Origin: a virus
Length of the DNA stretch: 32,206 bases
Reading direction: 5' to 3' (one strand)
Virus record (IMG/VR): IMGVR_UViG_3300021594_000097
Coordinates: 64,640 to 96,845 of that record
Below the pieces are notes generated by a model. That model was given only the letters and a program-made list of their open reading frames with translations. It did not search any database and was not told the origin of the DNA. Numbering within the stretch: the first letter of the stretch is position 1; every line of letters begins with the position of its first letter. The position numbers and the translations under genes are program-made. This document shows, one piece after another, positions 26,037-32,206 of this stretch.

Positions 26037-27006
26037 TCTAGAACGTGCAGTAGTTGAAGTTTTTGGGGGATGTAATTATACCTGTCAAATGTGTCCACAG
26101 ACTGAAGGTAGAGGCAAGGCCTGGACACGTAAAATGCCACTTAATATGTTTGAAAATATATTAGATCAGTTACCAGGTAATCCAGTTATTAATCTTGAAG
26201 GTAGTGGCGAACCTACTCTTGCTAAAGATTTGCCTTTGTACATAGAAGCATGCACTAAACGAAATTTTCCTAGTTTTATGTATACTAATGGAAGTTTTTT
26301 CAGCGGTCATTTCATGCAAGATTGTGTAGACGCTGGACTAAGTTTTGCAAGATTTAGCTGTATTGGATACAATAAAGAAAAATATCGTGAGTGGATGAAT
26401 GTTGATAATTTTGATTTACTAAAGACCAATGTAATAAAGGCCAAAGAGTATATTAAAAAATCTAACAGCAAATGTATACTGTCTAGTTATCATTTGATAT
26501 TAGATAATACGCAAATAGATTACGAAGTTGAACAGTACCGTAATAATTTTATTGGCCCAACTGGAACGTTAGGATACATATGGAAAATGCACAACTGGAG
26601 TGGCAATTATACTCCTGTATATTTTAGAGATCCTAAAAAACGTAGAACTTGTGGTAGACCATTTGCTCCTGAAATTACAATCCGAGCCGGTGGCAATAAT
26701 GGTCTTACAGGCGCAGTTACTTCGTGTTGTCAAACAATGGGTCCACCAAACGAAAGTTTAAGTGTGCTAGGACATGTAGAAACACAATCAATAGAAGAAA
26801 TATGGAACGGAGAAGCATACAATAAATTACGTGATGCACATGCTAACAAAAATTTTGATAGTATTGATTACTGTAAGAATTGTGATTTTTTATACGACGA
26901 CCCCGAGGTGTTAGTTTGGAGTAACGACAAAGCAGCATCACTAGATCATATGCTTGGAACTAATTTTAGTCTTAAAGACTTTATGGTTGACAATACTTTA
27001 AAATAA
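26011..27006 (+). CDS. Radical SAM protein with C-terminal SPASM domain, 331 aa
   Basis: C21-N-Y-T-C25-Q-M-C28 is the radical SAM cluster motif, and E-G-S-G-E-P at 63-68 is the second motif. The C-terminus carries C214, C239-C240, L-G-H-V...S-I-E-E-I-W-N and C288-K-N-C291, the classic SPASM order for auxiliary iron-sulfur clusters. SPASM enzymes usually act on peptides, less often on sugars or aminoglycosides. The start is uncertain: ATG 26011 has AGGA only one base away, while TTG 26023 has GGAG at a good 6-base spacing and would give a protein starting S-V-P-N-L-E. The longer TTG 26002 is unlikely. The last codons of the gene contain the -35 box of the next promoter. Confidence 0.85.
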   Translation: MELKLSVPNLERAVVEVFGGCNYTCQMCPQTEGRGKAWTRKMPLNMFENILDQLPGNPVINLEGSGEPTLAKDLPLYIEACTKRNFPSFMYTNGSFFSGHFMQDCVDAGLSFARFSCIGYNKEKYREWMNVDNFDLLKTNVIKAKEYIKKSNSKCILSSYHLILDNTQIDYEVEQYRNNFIGPTGTLGYIWKMHNWSGNYTPVYFRDPKKRRTCGRPFAPEITIRAGGNNGLTGAVTSCCQTMGPPNESLSVLGHVETQSIEEIWNGEAYNKLRDAHANKNFDSIDYCKNCDFLYDDPEVLVWSNDKAASLDHMLGTNFSLKDFMVDNTLK

Positions 27007-27015
27007 TAGTATAAT
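26987..27015 (+). promoter_or_regulatory. Perfect sigma70 promoter inside operon, for leaderless start
   Basis: TTGACA at 26987-26992 and TATAAT at 27010-27015 are separated by 17 bases, again a perfect match. The -35 box lies in the last codons of the radical SAM gene. Six bases separate the TATAAT from the ATG at 27022, so the normal start point, seven bases downstream, is the A of the ATG itself. It would drive the last five + strand genes on their own. Confidence 0.75.
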
Positions 27016-27021
27016 AATAAT

Positions 27022-27705
27022 ATGTATGATATCATTTTTATTTCTTATCAAGAACCTTATGCAGACATTAATTGGGAAAGATTAAAGTCTAAATTTCCTA
27101 CAGCTAAAAGAGTTCACGGAGTAAAAGGAATTCATCAAGCACACATCCAAGCGGCAAAATTGTGTTTTACAAAGATGTTTTGGGTCGTAGATGCTGATGC
27201 AGAAATAGTTGAAGATTTTAAATTTGATTATGTTGTTCCTGAATGGGATTTAGAAACAGTACATGTATGGCGCAGTATAAATCCTGTTAACGATTTAGTT
27301 TATGGTTACGGAGGTGTTAAACTACTTCCTCGTAAATTAACAATAAACATGGATACATCAAAAACTGATATGACAACAAGTATTAGTACGTTGTTTAAAG
27401 CAATGCCTGAAATATCTAATATTACAGCATTTAATACTGATCCGTTTAATACGTGGAAAAGTGCATTTAGAGAATGTGTAAAATTATCAAGCAAAACAAT
27501 CGATAGGCAAGACGATATAGAAACTCAGTTAAGACTAGAAGCGTGGTGTACATTAAATGAGTCAGCGCCATACGGCAAATATGCACATCTGGGAGCTATT
27601 GCTGGAAAATATTTTGGTTTGTTTTGGCAAAATGCACCTAGTGAATTAGCGAAGATAAATGACTTCGAATGGTTAAATGAACAATTTTCAAAAAATACCT
27701 TTTGA
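27022..27705 (+). CDS. Family 2-like GT-A glycosyltransferase, 227 aa
   Basis: The protein reads D-I-I-F-I-S-Y-Q-E-P-Y-A, then A-K-R-V-H-G-V-K-G and V-V-D57-A-D59-A-E, the metal-binding DxD. This order matches the protein at 17227, from which it differs mostly by a shorter middle and tail (227 against 297 residues). Both also share Y-G-[YN]-G-G-[VL]-K near residue 95 and a P-F-[NQ]-[TA]-W-[KR] segment. No Shine-Dalgarno site precedes the ATG, and the next in-frame Met is far inside, at residue 52. A perfect sigma70 promoter predicts a leaderless transcript; the alternative is reinitiation by ribosomes ending 15 bases upstream. It overlaps the next radical SAM gene by 29 bases. Confidence 0.7.
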   Translation: MYDIIFISYQEPYADINWERLKSKFPTAKRVHGVKGIHQAHIQAAKLCFTKMFWVVDADAEIVEDFKFDYVVPEWDLETVHVWRSINPVNDLVYGYGGVKLLPRKLTINMDTSKTDMTTSISTLFKAMPEISNITAFNTDPFNTWKSAFRECVKLSSKTIDRQDDIETQLRLEAWCTLNESAPYGKYAHLGAIAGKYFGLFWQNAPSELAKINDFEWLNEQFSKNTF

Positions 27706-28663
27706 ACAAATAGTACGCTTTGGTCAAAAAACTTTATTAGATACTCGTCTTTTTACAGTATCGTGGATCCTTGCAAGATTCTGTAATTATAATTGTTCCT
27801 ATTGCTGGCCCTATGCTAGGTCTGACAAACCAGATCATCAAGAATTAGAATTATACCTACGTACTATTGACAGTATAAAAGCTCAAGCTCGCGCAAATAA
27901 TTTTCCAGATTTTCATTTTAGTTTTAGTGGCGGCGAACCTACTGCTTACAAACAATTTGATAAAATTATAGAACATTACTGTGCGGATAGTAATGCTTTG
28001 TATCAAAGCATCCACATGACCACTAATTTATCCCCTGGCAGTAAATGGTGGAACAATTGGTTAACTACTACAGACTCTTTACAGCGAAGAAGTATTACAG
28101 CAAGTTATCATGCTGAGTTTGCAAAAGAGCAAGAGTTTGGCGACAAATGTTTATATCTTATAAACAATGGAGTATTTGTAACCATTAATCAAGTTATGGT
28201 TCCTAATCAGTTTGATGACTTATATGCTAGATGTGAAAGATTTGCTGAACGAGGTATTAATGTTACTTTAAAACCTCAAAGTGACCCCACCGCAAGTTTT
28301 GTAATAAATGAATACACAACGGATCAAATTGATAAAATGCAAATAGGGTTTCCGCAAGTGTGGCAAAGCGAAAATGTATCTCAAATTGAATTAGAGGATG
28401 CAACAGGTAATAAGTATTATATAGATCAAGCTGAGCGATTCAATGCATTTGGATTTAATAAATTTAAAGGTTGGTTATGTAATGCAGGATATCAAGGAAT
28501 AGTAATTCGAGAAAACGAAGTAAAGCGTAGCTATAGTTGTTACGAACAACCTTTAGGAACATTAGAGCATGGGTTTGATATTTTTAAATCAGCAAAACAC
28601 TGTGTAACACCTAGTTGCGTTAGTAGCGCAGATAGCAAAATACCAAAGATGAAAAATGTATAA
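27677..28663 (+). CDS. Radical SAM protein with C-terminal cysteine cluster, 328 aa
   Basis: C36-N-Y-N-C40-S-Y-C43 binds the SAM-cleaving cluster and F-S-G-G-E-P-T is at 83-89. The C-terminus has C268, C288 (S-Y-S-C-Y), C309 and C314 (H-C-V-T-P-S-C), enough for one auxiliary cluster in a short SPASM/twitch-like domain. The N-terminal 30 residues before the core are ordinary. The ATG lies 29 bases inside the glycosyltransferase gene, the longest same-strand overlap in the operon, and no strong Shine-Dalgarno is visible (GGTT only), so translation is probably coupled. The closest relatives in the operon are the other C-terminal-cluster enzymes at 26011 and 28656, though they differ strongly. 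Substrate unknown. Confidence 0.8.
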   Translation: MNNFQKIPFEQIVRFGQKTLLDTRLFTVSWILARFCNYNCSYCWPYARSDKPDHQELELYLRTIDSIKAQARANNFPDFHFSFSGGEPTAYKQFDKIIEHYCADSNALYQSIHMTTNLSPGSKWWNNWLTTTDSLQRRSITASYHAEFAKEQEFGDKCLYLINNGVFVTINQVMVPNQFDDLYARCERFAERGINVTLKPQSDPTASFVINEYTTDQIDKMQIGFPQVWQSENVSQIELEDATGNKYYIDQAERFNAFGFNKFKGWLCNAGYQGIVIRENEVKRSYSCYEQPLGTLEHGFDIFKSAKHCVTPSCVSSADSKIPKMKNV

Positions 28664-29642
28664 ATTAGAAGATATACGAGACATACACTTAGAAATTACC
28701 AGCAAGTGCCAGGCTCGTTGTCCTATGTGTCCTCGAAGGATAAACGGCGGTGTAATTAATCCGTTAATTAAATTAGATGAAATTAATCTAGACAAATTTA
28801 AGTCTTGGTTTCCTGACTCATTTATTAAACAACTAGATAGTTTGTTTATGTGTGGTAACTTAGGTGATCCTATTATTGCTAAAGACTGTTTAGAAATCTT
28901 TGAATATCTTAGAACAGTAAATCCTTTAATACAATTATCAATGCACACAAACGGTAGTGCAAGAGATAAATCATGGTGGCAAGGTCTAGCCCGTGCAAAT
29001 GTTCGAACAGTATTTGGTATAGACGGGTTAGAAGACACTCATAATTTGTATCGAATTAACACAGACTTTGATAAGATAATTGACAATGCTTATGACTTTA
29101 TACAAGCTGGTGGATATGCTGAATGGCATATGTTAGTGTTTGATCATAACGAGCATCAAATAGAAAAATGTAAAAAACTAAGCGAAGAGCTTGGATTTAA
29201 AAAATTTCAAATTAAACATACTACTAGATTTGAAAAAGGTAAATTCAATGTACTTGACGATGTAGGTAAAACTACACATATCTTATACCCTACACAAAAA
29301 AGCAAAGATATGATGAGTAAGGTAACTGGTTACATTACAGATGTTAAACCAGAGATAAAATGTAAAGCACAGAAGAACAAAAATTTCTATGTATCCTCGT
29401 GTGGTAAAATTACTCCGTGCTGTTGGTTAGACTTTGATTGGATACTGCCTAATCAAAATCGGCGGATTGATTATATGGATAAAATTGGAGTATTACCAGA
29501 TCTAAATAGTCATTCCTTGGGTGAAATTTTTAACAGTGGGTATTTTGATAAAATAGCAGAAACTTGGAATAATGATCCTCTAATAGAATGTAGTAAACAG
29601 TGTGGAACGTTTGACAAATTAGGAGCGCAGTTTGAAAGTTGA
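28656..29642 (+). CDS. Radical SAM protein with C-terminal SPASM domain, 328 aa
   Basis: C18-Q-A-R-C22-P-M-C25-P-R-R is the cluster motif of the CxxxCPMC type, and C-G-N-L-G-D-P at 66-72 takes the place of the usual GGEP. L-S-M-H-T-N-G and V-F-G-I-D-G-L are the expected strands. The tail has I-K-C-K-A, S-S-C-G-K-I-T-P-C-C-W and C-S-K-Q-C-G, the SPASM ligand pattern. The CPMCPRR start and GDP motif are common in radical SAM/SPASM proteins of phages and of peptide- and sugar-modifying systems. It overlaps the previous gene by 8 bases and the next by 11. Its TGA stop lies inside the methyltransferase start region. A radical SAM identity is firm; the substrate is not known. Confidence 0.85.
   Translation: MYKLEDIRDIHLEITSKCQARCPMCPRRINGGVINPLIKLDEINLDKFKSWFPDSFIKQLDSLFMCGNLGDPIIAKDCLEIFEYLRTVNPLIQLSMHTNGSARDKSWWQGLARANVRTVFGIDGLEDTHNLYRINTDFDKIIDNAYDFIQAGGYAEWHMLVFDHNEHQIEKCKKLSEELGFKKFQIKHTTRFEKGKFNVLDDVGKTTHILYPTQKSKDMMSKVTGYITDVKPEIKCKAQKNKNFYVSSCGKITPCCWLDFDWILPNQNRRIDYMDKIGVLPDLNSHSLGEIFNSGYFDKIAETWNNDPLIECSKQCGTFDKLGAQFES
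29621..29625 (+). promoter_or_regulatory. AGGAG ribosome binding site that fixes a TTG start
   Basis: AGGAG lies 6 bases before the TTG at 29632. No ATG in this frame has a comparable site, the first being at 29665. This supports TTG as the start of the methyltransferase gene. Confidence 0.65.
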
Positions 29643-30237
29643 TATACAAGATGTTTTATTTTGGATGGATGCAATTCGTAACAGCGATAATCAACATCGC
29701 ACACTTGAAAGTTTTTGGAAAGGACAAATTAACAGTAAAGTTTGGTTAATAGAATCTTTAGAAAAAACGTTCTCATGGCTTCCAGTAACAGCAAATATTG
29801 TTATATATGGAGGATGGAATGGAGTACTTGCAAGTTTGTTGTTTAATACAGATATAGGTATTAATCATATTACAAGTATTGACATTGACCCTGAATGTGA
29901 AAAAATTGCATCTACAGTTAATAAGAGACAAGAGATAGAAGGTAGATTTAGTGCTATTACAGGTGATATGTGTCATTACACTAATCCCGAAGCTACTATA
30001 GTTATTAACACAAGTTGTGAACATATAACACAACAACAATACGATCAATGGTTTAATTTACTCTCTGACGATGTATTAATTATTGTGCAAGGTAATAATT
30101 ACAATATACCAGAGCATGTTAGAATTTCTCAAGATTTAGAAGAATTCAAATCTCAGTGTAATATTAAAAATATTTTATATGCTGGCGAAATTGATCTTCC
30201 TCTATATAAAAGATTTATGATTATTGGTAAAAAATGA
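29632..30237 (+). CDS. Class I SAM-dependent methyltransferase, 201 aa
   Basis: V-I-Y-G60-G61-W-N-G64-V-L-A is the SAM-binding glycine loop, S-I-D84-I-D86-P-E the acidic strand after it, and I-V-I-N-T-S-C-E-H-I near 123-132 the motif IV region. The N-terminus L-F-W-M-D-A-I-R-N-S...R-T-L-E-S-F-W-K-G-Q is a segment I associate with small phage methyltransferases. The TTG start is supported by AGGAG. About 200 residues is short but complete for the fold. It follows and overlaps a radical SAM gene by 11 bases and overlaps the next by 4. The likely target is a small molecule or sugar of this pathway rather than DNA, since no DNA-binding or DPPY-type motif is seen. An N-terminally truncated relative cannot be excluded. 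Confidence 0.75.
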   Translation: MKVDIQDVLFWMDAIRNSDNQHRTLESFWKGQINSKVWLIESLEKTFSWLPVTANIVIYGGWNGVLASLLFNTDIGINHITSIDIDPECEKIASTVNKRQEIEGRFSAITGDMCHYTNPEATIVINTSCEHITQQQYDQWFNLLSDDVLIIVQGNNYNIPEHVRISQDLEEFKSQCNIKNILYAGEIDLPLYKRFMIIGKK

Positions 30238-31628
30238 ATAAAATTAAACAATGGCAAGATAAAATTGAAGTAGTATCAGGAAGCAAGACTTTTTGCATAT
30301 TGCCATGGATACATTTTGCTACACGACCCAACGGTGATATGCGATTGTGCTGTAGTGCTAATGCTAGTGGTGCAGGTGAGAATCATACTGTAGGCCTTGT
30401 TAAAAACGAAAAAGGGCAACCAGCAAATTTTGGCCGTGAAACTCCTATGAGTGCTTGGAACAATGAGTATATGAAAGATGTACGCTTAACTATGCTTGAA
30501 GGGAAGATACCTGCTAGTTGTAGTAAGTGCATTGCTGAAGAGTCACGTGGGGTTGCCAGTAAACGTATTTGGGAAACAGGTTCTTGGATGGAAGATGGAA
30601 TTGATGTTGAAGAACTTATTAAACAAACCAAAGAAGATGGCACTGTTCCTGAGAAACTTGTTTATTTAGATTTAAGATTAGGACACACTTGTAACTTAAA
30701 GTGTGTTATGTGCAGTCCGCATGACAGCAGTCAATGGGTTGGTGATCACAAGAAAATCTATCCACTATTTCAAGCAAAAGAACTTAAAGAACAAATGCAA
30801 TGGGATAGAAAAGATTTTAATAACTTTTGGCATGAAAATCCAGACTTCTGGAAAGAAATGTATGCACAGATTCCTAATTTAAAACAAGTATACTTTGCTG
30901 GCGGAGAACCATTGATGATTCGCGAGCATAAGTGGTTCCTTGAAGAAATTATTCGTCAAGGGTATTCAGATAAAATTCTTATACGTTATAATACAAATGG
31001 ATTATTAGTTGATGACGAAATTATTGAGCTTTGGAAAAAATTTAAAAAAGTTAAAGTGGGATTCAGCATCGATGCAGTCGGCGATCGTAATTATTATATA
31101 CGCTATCCTAGTGACTGGGATACTATCGAGCGTAATCTTCACAAGTTAGATAATACACCTGACAACATACAAGTTAGTATTGCTACTGCTATACAAATTC
31201 TTAATATTAAACACTTGGCTGATTTTGCTAAATGGAAAATTAAACAGAATTTTAAGAAAGTTAATCTTGAAAATACTGTAGGCGGTATACAAGCTGGCGG
31301 CGGAATTGTTAATATGCATCTGTTGTACATACCTACATTTTTAAGTATTAGACTATTGCCCGAAGCAGACAAAGAAGAAGTACGTAAGAGTTTTGCAGAT
31401 CTTGCTAGTTGGTTATATGAAAATTACAGACAAGATGAAGACTTCTGGAAAAATAATCCGTACGGTTGGAAACGTTGGCAAGCAGTATTAGATTTTATGA
31501 ATGCAGAAGATCATACTGATCAACTACCTGCTTTTAAAGAATACATTGAAAAATTAGAAGCATTACGTAAGACTAATTTTAAATCTACGTTTCCAGAGCT
31601 GGCACATTTGCTACATTGCCCAGTCTAA
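30234..31628 (+). CDS. Radical SAM protein with N-terminal twitch/SPASM-like domain, 464 aa
   Basis: It has the same architecture as 22191: F-C21-I-L-P-W-I-H-F, L-C39-C40-S, M-L-E-G-K-I-P-A-S-C96-S-K-C99 in front of the core C153-N-L-K-C157-V-M-C160. F-A-G-G-E-P-L-M is at 221-228, followed by Y-N-T-N-G and G-F-S-I-D-A-V. It is longer than 22191 by a small insertion near residues 45-70 and a longer tail. It is the last + strand gene; its end overlaps an oppositely oriented radical SAM gene by 44 bases. ATGA links it to the methyltransferase. No intrinsic terminator follows, only a weak hairpin. The enzyme class is secure and its substrate unknown. Confidence 0.85.
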   Translation: MNKIKQWQDKIEVVSGSKTFCILPWIHFATRPNGDMRLCCSANASGAGENHTVGLVKNEKGQPANFGRETPMSAWNNEYMKDVRLTMLEGKIPASCSKCIAEESRGVASKRIWETGSWMEDGIDVEELIKQTKEDGTVPEKLVYLDLRLGHTCNLKCVMCSPHDSSQWVGDHKKIYPLFQAKELKEQMQWDRKDFNNFWHENPDFWKEMYAQIPNLKQVYFAGGEPLMIREHKWFLEEIIRQGYSDKILIRYNTNGLLVDDEIIELWKKFKKVKVGFSIDAVGDRNYYIRYPSDWDTIERNLHKLDNTPDNIQVSIATAIQILNIKHLADFAKWKIKQNFKKVNLENTVGGIQAGGGIVNMHLLYIPTFLSIRLLPEADKEEVRKSFADLASWLYENYRQDEDFWKNNPYGWKRWQAVLDFMNAEDHTDQLPAFKEYIEKLEALRKTNFKSTFPELAHLLHCPV

Positions 31629-32206
31629 CTTTAGGGTTATTAAAGACTGGATTAGTTAGCACTTCTTTAAATGCTGTATATTCTGGATGTTCTGTTTTCC
31701 AGATAGTACGTTGATTGTAAATGTCCTCACTCCATGTTCCCCAATCAATAACTAACTGAAACTCTACATAATAAAAATTAGGGTAACGTGTAAGTATTAA
31801 GTTAGTATAGTCGATCATTTCTTTATAATTTAAATCTTGTACTACAAATTGTGTTAGTACGTTAATGTTGGGATATTTGCTTATTTCGTTATTGATGTAG
31901 TCGCAGTTTATTAGCAACGTTGGCCAATTTCCGCCCCGCCGCACTACGTTATAAGTTTCCTCGCAAGCCGCATCAAAGCTAATTCGAATACTTCTAATTT
32001 TACTGTGCCACTTAGCTATTCTACGCCAATATGCTGGTGTAAGCATTACCCCGTTGGTTTGTAGGTCTAATATTAAGTTAGGCCACGGTGTTGGATCAAA
32101 ATTAACTAGAAACTCACGAAATATTTTAGAACCAAATGGATCTCCACTGCCGGTCATATCTAATGTAATATGTTTGTTATGTGGTTTGTCAAATACAGTA
32201 TTGATA
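31585..32206 (-). CDS. Radical SAM protein, 5' end outside window (partial)
   Basis: The minus-strand frame is open from the right edge to TAG at 31587-31585, at least 206 residues, and the CxxxCxxC core lies outside the window. It is read as a radical SAM protein from H-I-T-L-D-M-T-G-S-G-D-P-F-G-S, where G-S-G-D-P is the second motif, L-D-L-Q-T-N-G-V, then R-I-S-F-D-A-A-C-E-E-T-Y-N-V-V-R-R-G-G-x-W. The M at 32157 is not the start. The ending V-R-L-G-N-V-A-N-V-P looks natural, with no SPASM cysteines visible in the C-terminal part. It is the only minus-strand gene here and converges on the operon, overlapping it by 44 bases. TAG is followed one codon later by TAA. If its core proves intact it brings the radical SAM count to eight. 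Confidence 0.75.
   Translation of the reverse strand, partial: INTVFDKPHNKHITLDMTGSGDPFGSKIFREFLVNFDPTPWPNLILDLQTNGVMLTPAYWRRIAKWHSKIRSIRISFDAACEETYNVVRRGGNWPTLLINCDYINNEISKYPNINVLTQFVVQDLNYKEMIDYTNLILTRYPNFYYVEFQLVIDWGTWSEDIYNQRTIWKTEHPEYTAFKEVLTNPVFNNPKVRLGNVANVPALET
31620..31650. repeat. Inverted repeat at convergent gene ends
   Basis: CCAGTCT (31620-31626) and AGACTGG (31644-31650) can pair around a 17-base loop that includes the last bases of the + strand stop codon. An alternative fold pairs CCAGT with ACTGG and CTTTA with TAAAG. No run of T follows on either strand, so it is not a standard terminator, but it could protect the operon's 3' end. Confidence 0.4.

Noticed and set aside
18117-31628. 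Classical ribosomal peptide (RiPP) cluster with a short precursor gene
   Set aside because: SPASM-type enzymes suggest it, but gene overlaps leave no room for a small peptide gene, and none of the short proteins has a leader plus core repeat pattern. A precursor outside the window is not excluded.
1-32206. tRNA genes, CRISPR array, insertion sequences, integrase or attachment sites
   Set aside because: I looked for cloverleaf sequence, regularly spaced repeats, transposase or integrase motifs and terminal repeats and found none.

Overview
The window looks like part of the genome of a T4-like tailed phage (myovirus), probably marine. The evidence is AT-rich DNA packed with genes on one strand, a run of large virion and tail-fibre-type proteins, a phage tail-collar domain, and three exact T4-style late promoter boxes (TATAAATA or GATAAATA) just upstream of structural genes. 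The phage type is inferred from gene content. The host cannot be read from this window; a marine cyanobacterium or alphaproteobacterium is a guess.

Region 1 (1-13662, late structural module, + strand). A giant virion protein, cut by the left edge, is followed by a small virion-type protein. Next come three fibre-like proteins with the same N-terminal module and different C-termini; the first ends in a tail-collar domain. Two tandemly duplicated fibre-associated proteins close the module. Late promoter boxes overlap the stop codons at 5467, 10068 and 11600.

Region 2 (13666-31628, accessory operon, + strand). A perfect sigma70 promoter (TTGACA, 17 bp, TATAAT) and a perfect AGGAGG ribosome binding site start a chain of genes that mostly overlap by 4-29 bp. 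It encodes a conserved small phage protein, four GT-A-like glycosyltransferases in two paralogous pairs, and an NAD-dependent sugar epimerase split by an in-frame TAG. It also encodes an SGNH-type hydrolase, a class I methyltransferase, several unknown proteins and seven radical SAM enzymes. A second perfect sigma70 promoter at 26987 sits exactly where the ATG of the next gene would be the first transcribed base.

Region 3 (31585-32206, - strand). An eighth radical SAM protein, cut by the right edge, converges on the operon and overlaps its last gene by 44 bp.

The accessory genes read as a glycan or surface-modification pathway: sugar nucleotide conversion, glycosyl transfer, possible acyl removal or transfer, methylation, and many radical steps. 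Eight radical SAM genes in about 14 kb is the most striking feature. Four carry their auxiliary-cluster cysteines in front of the radical SAM core instead of behind it. Substrate and purpose cannot be decided from sequence; host-envelope remodelling, virion glycosylation and peptide modification all remain possible. No tRNA, CRISPR array, insertion sequence or integrase was seen, and no stretch over 300 bases lacks a gene or gene remnant.
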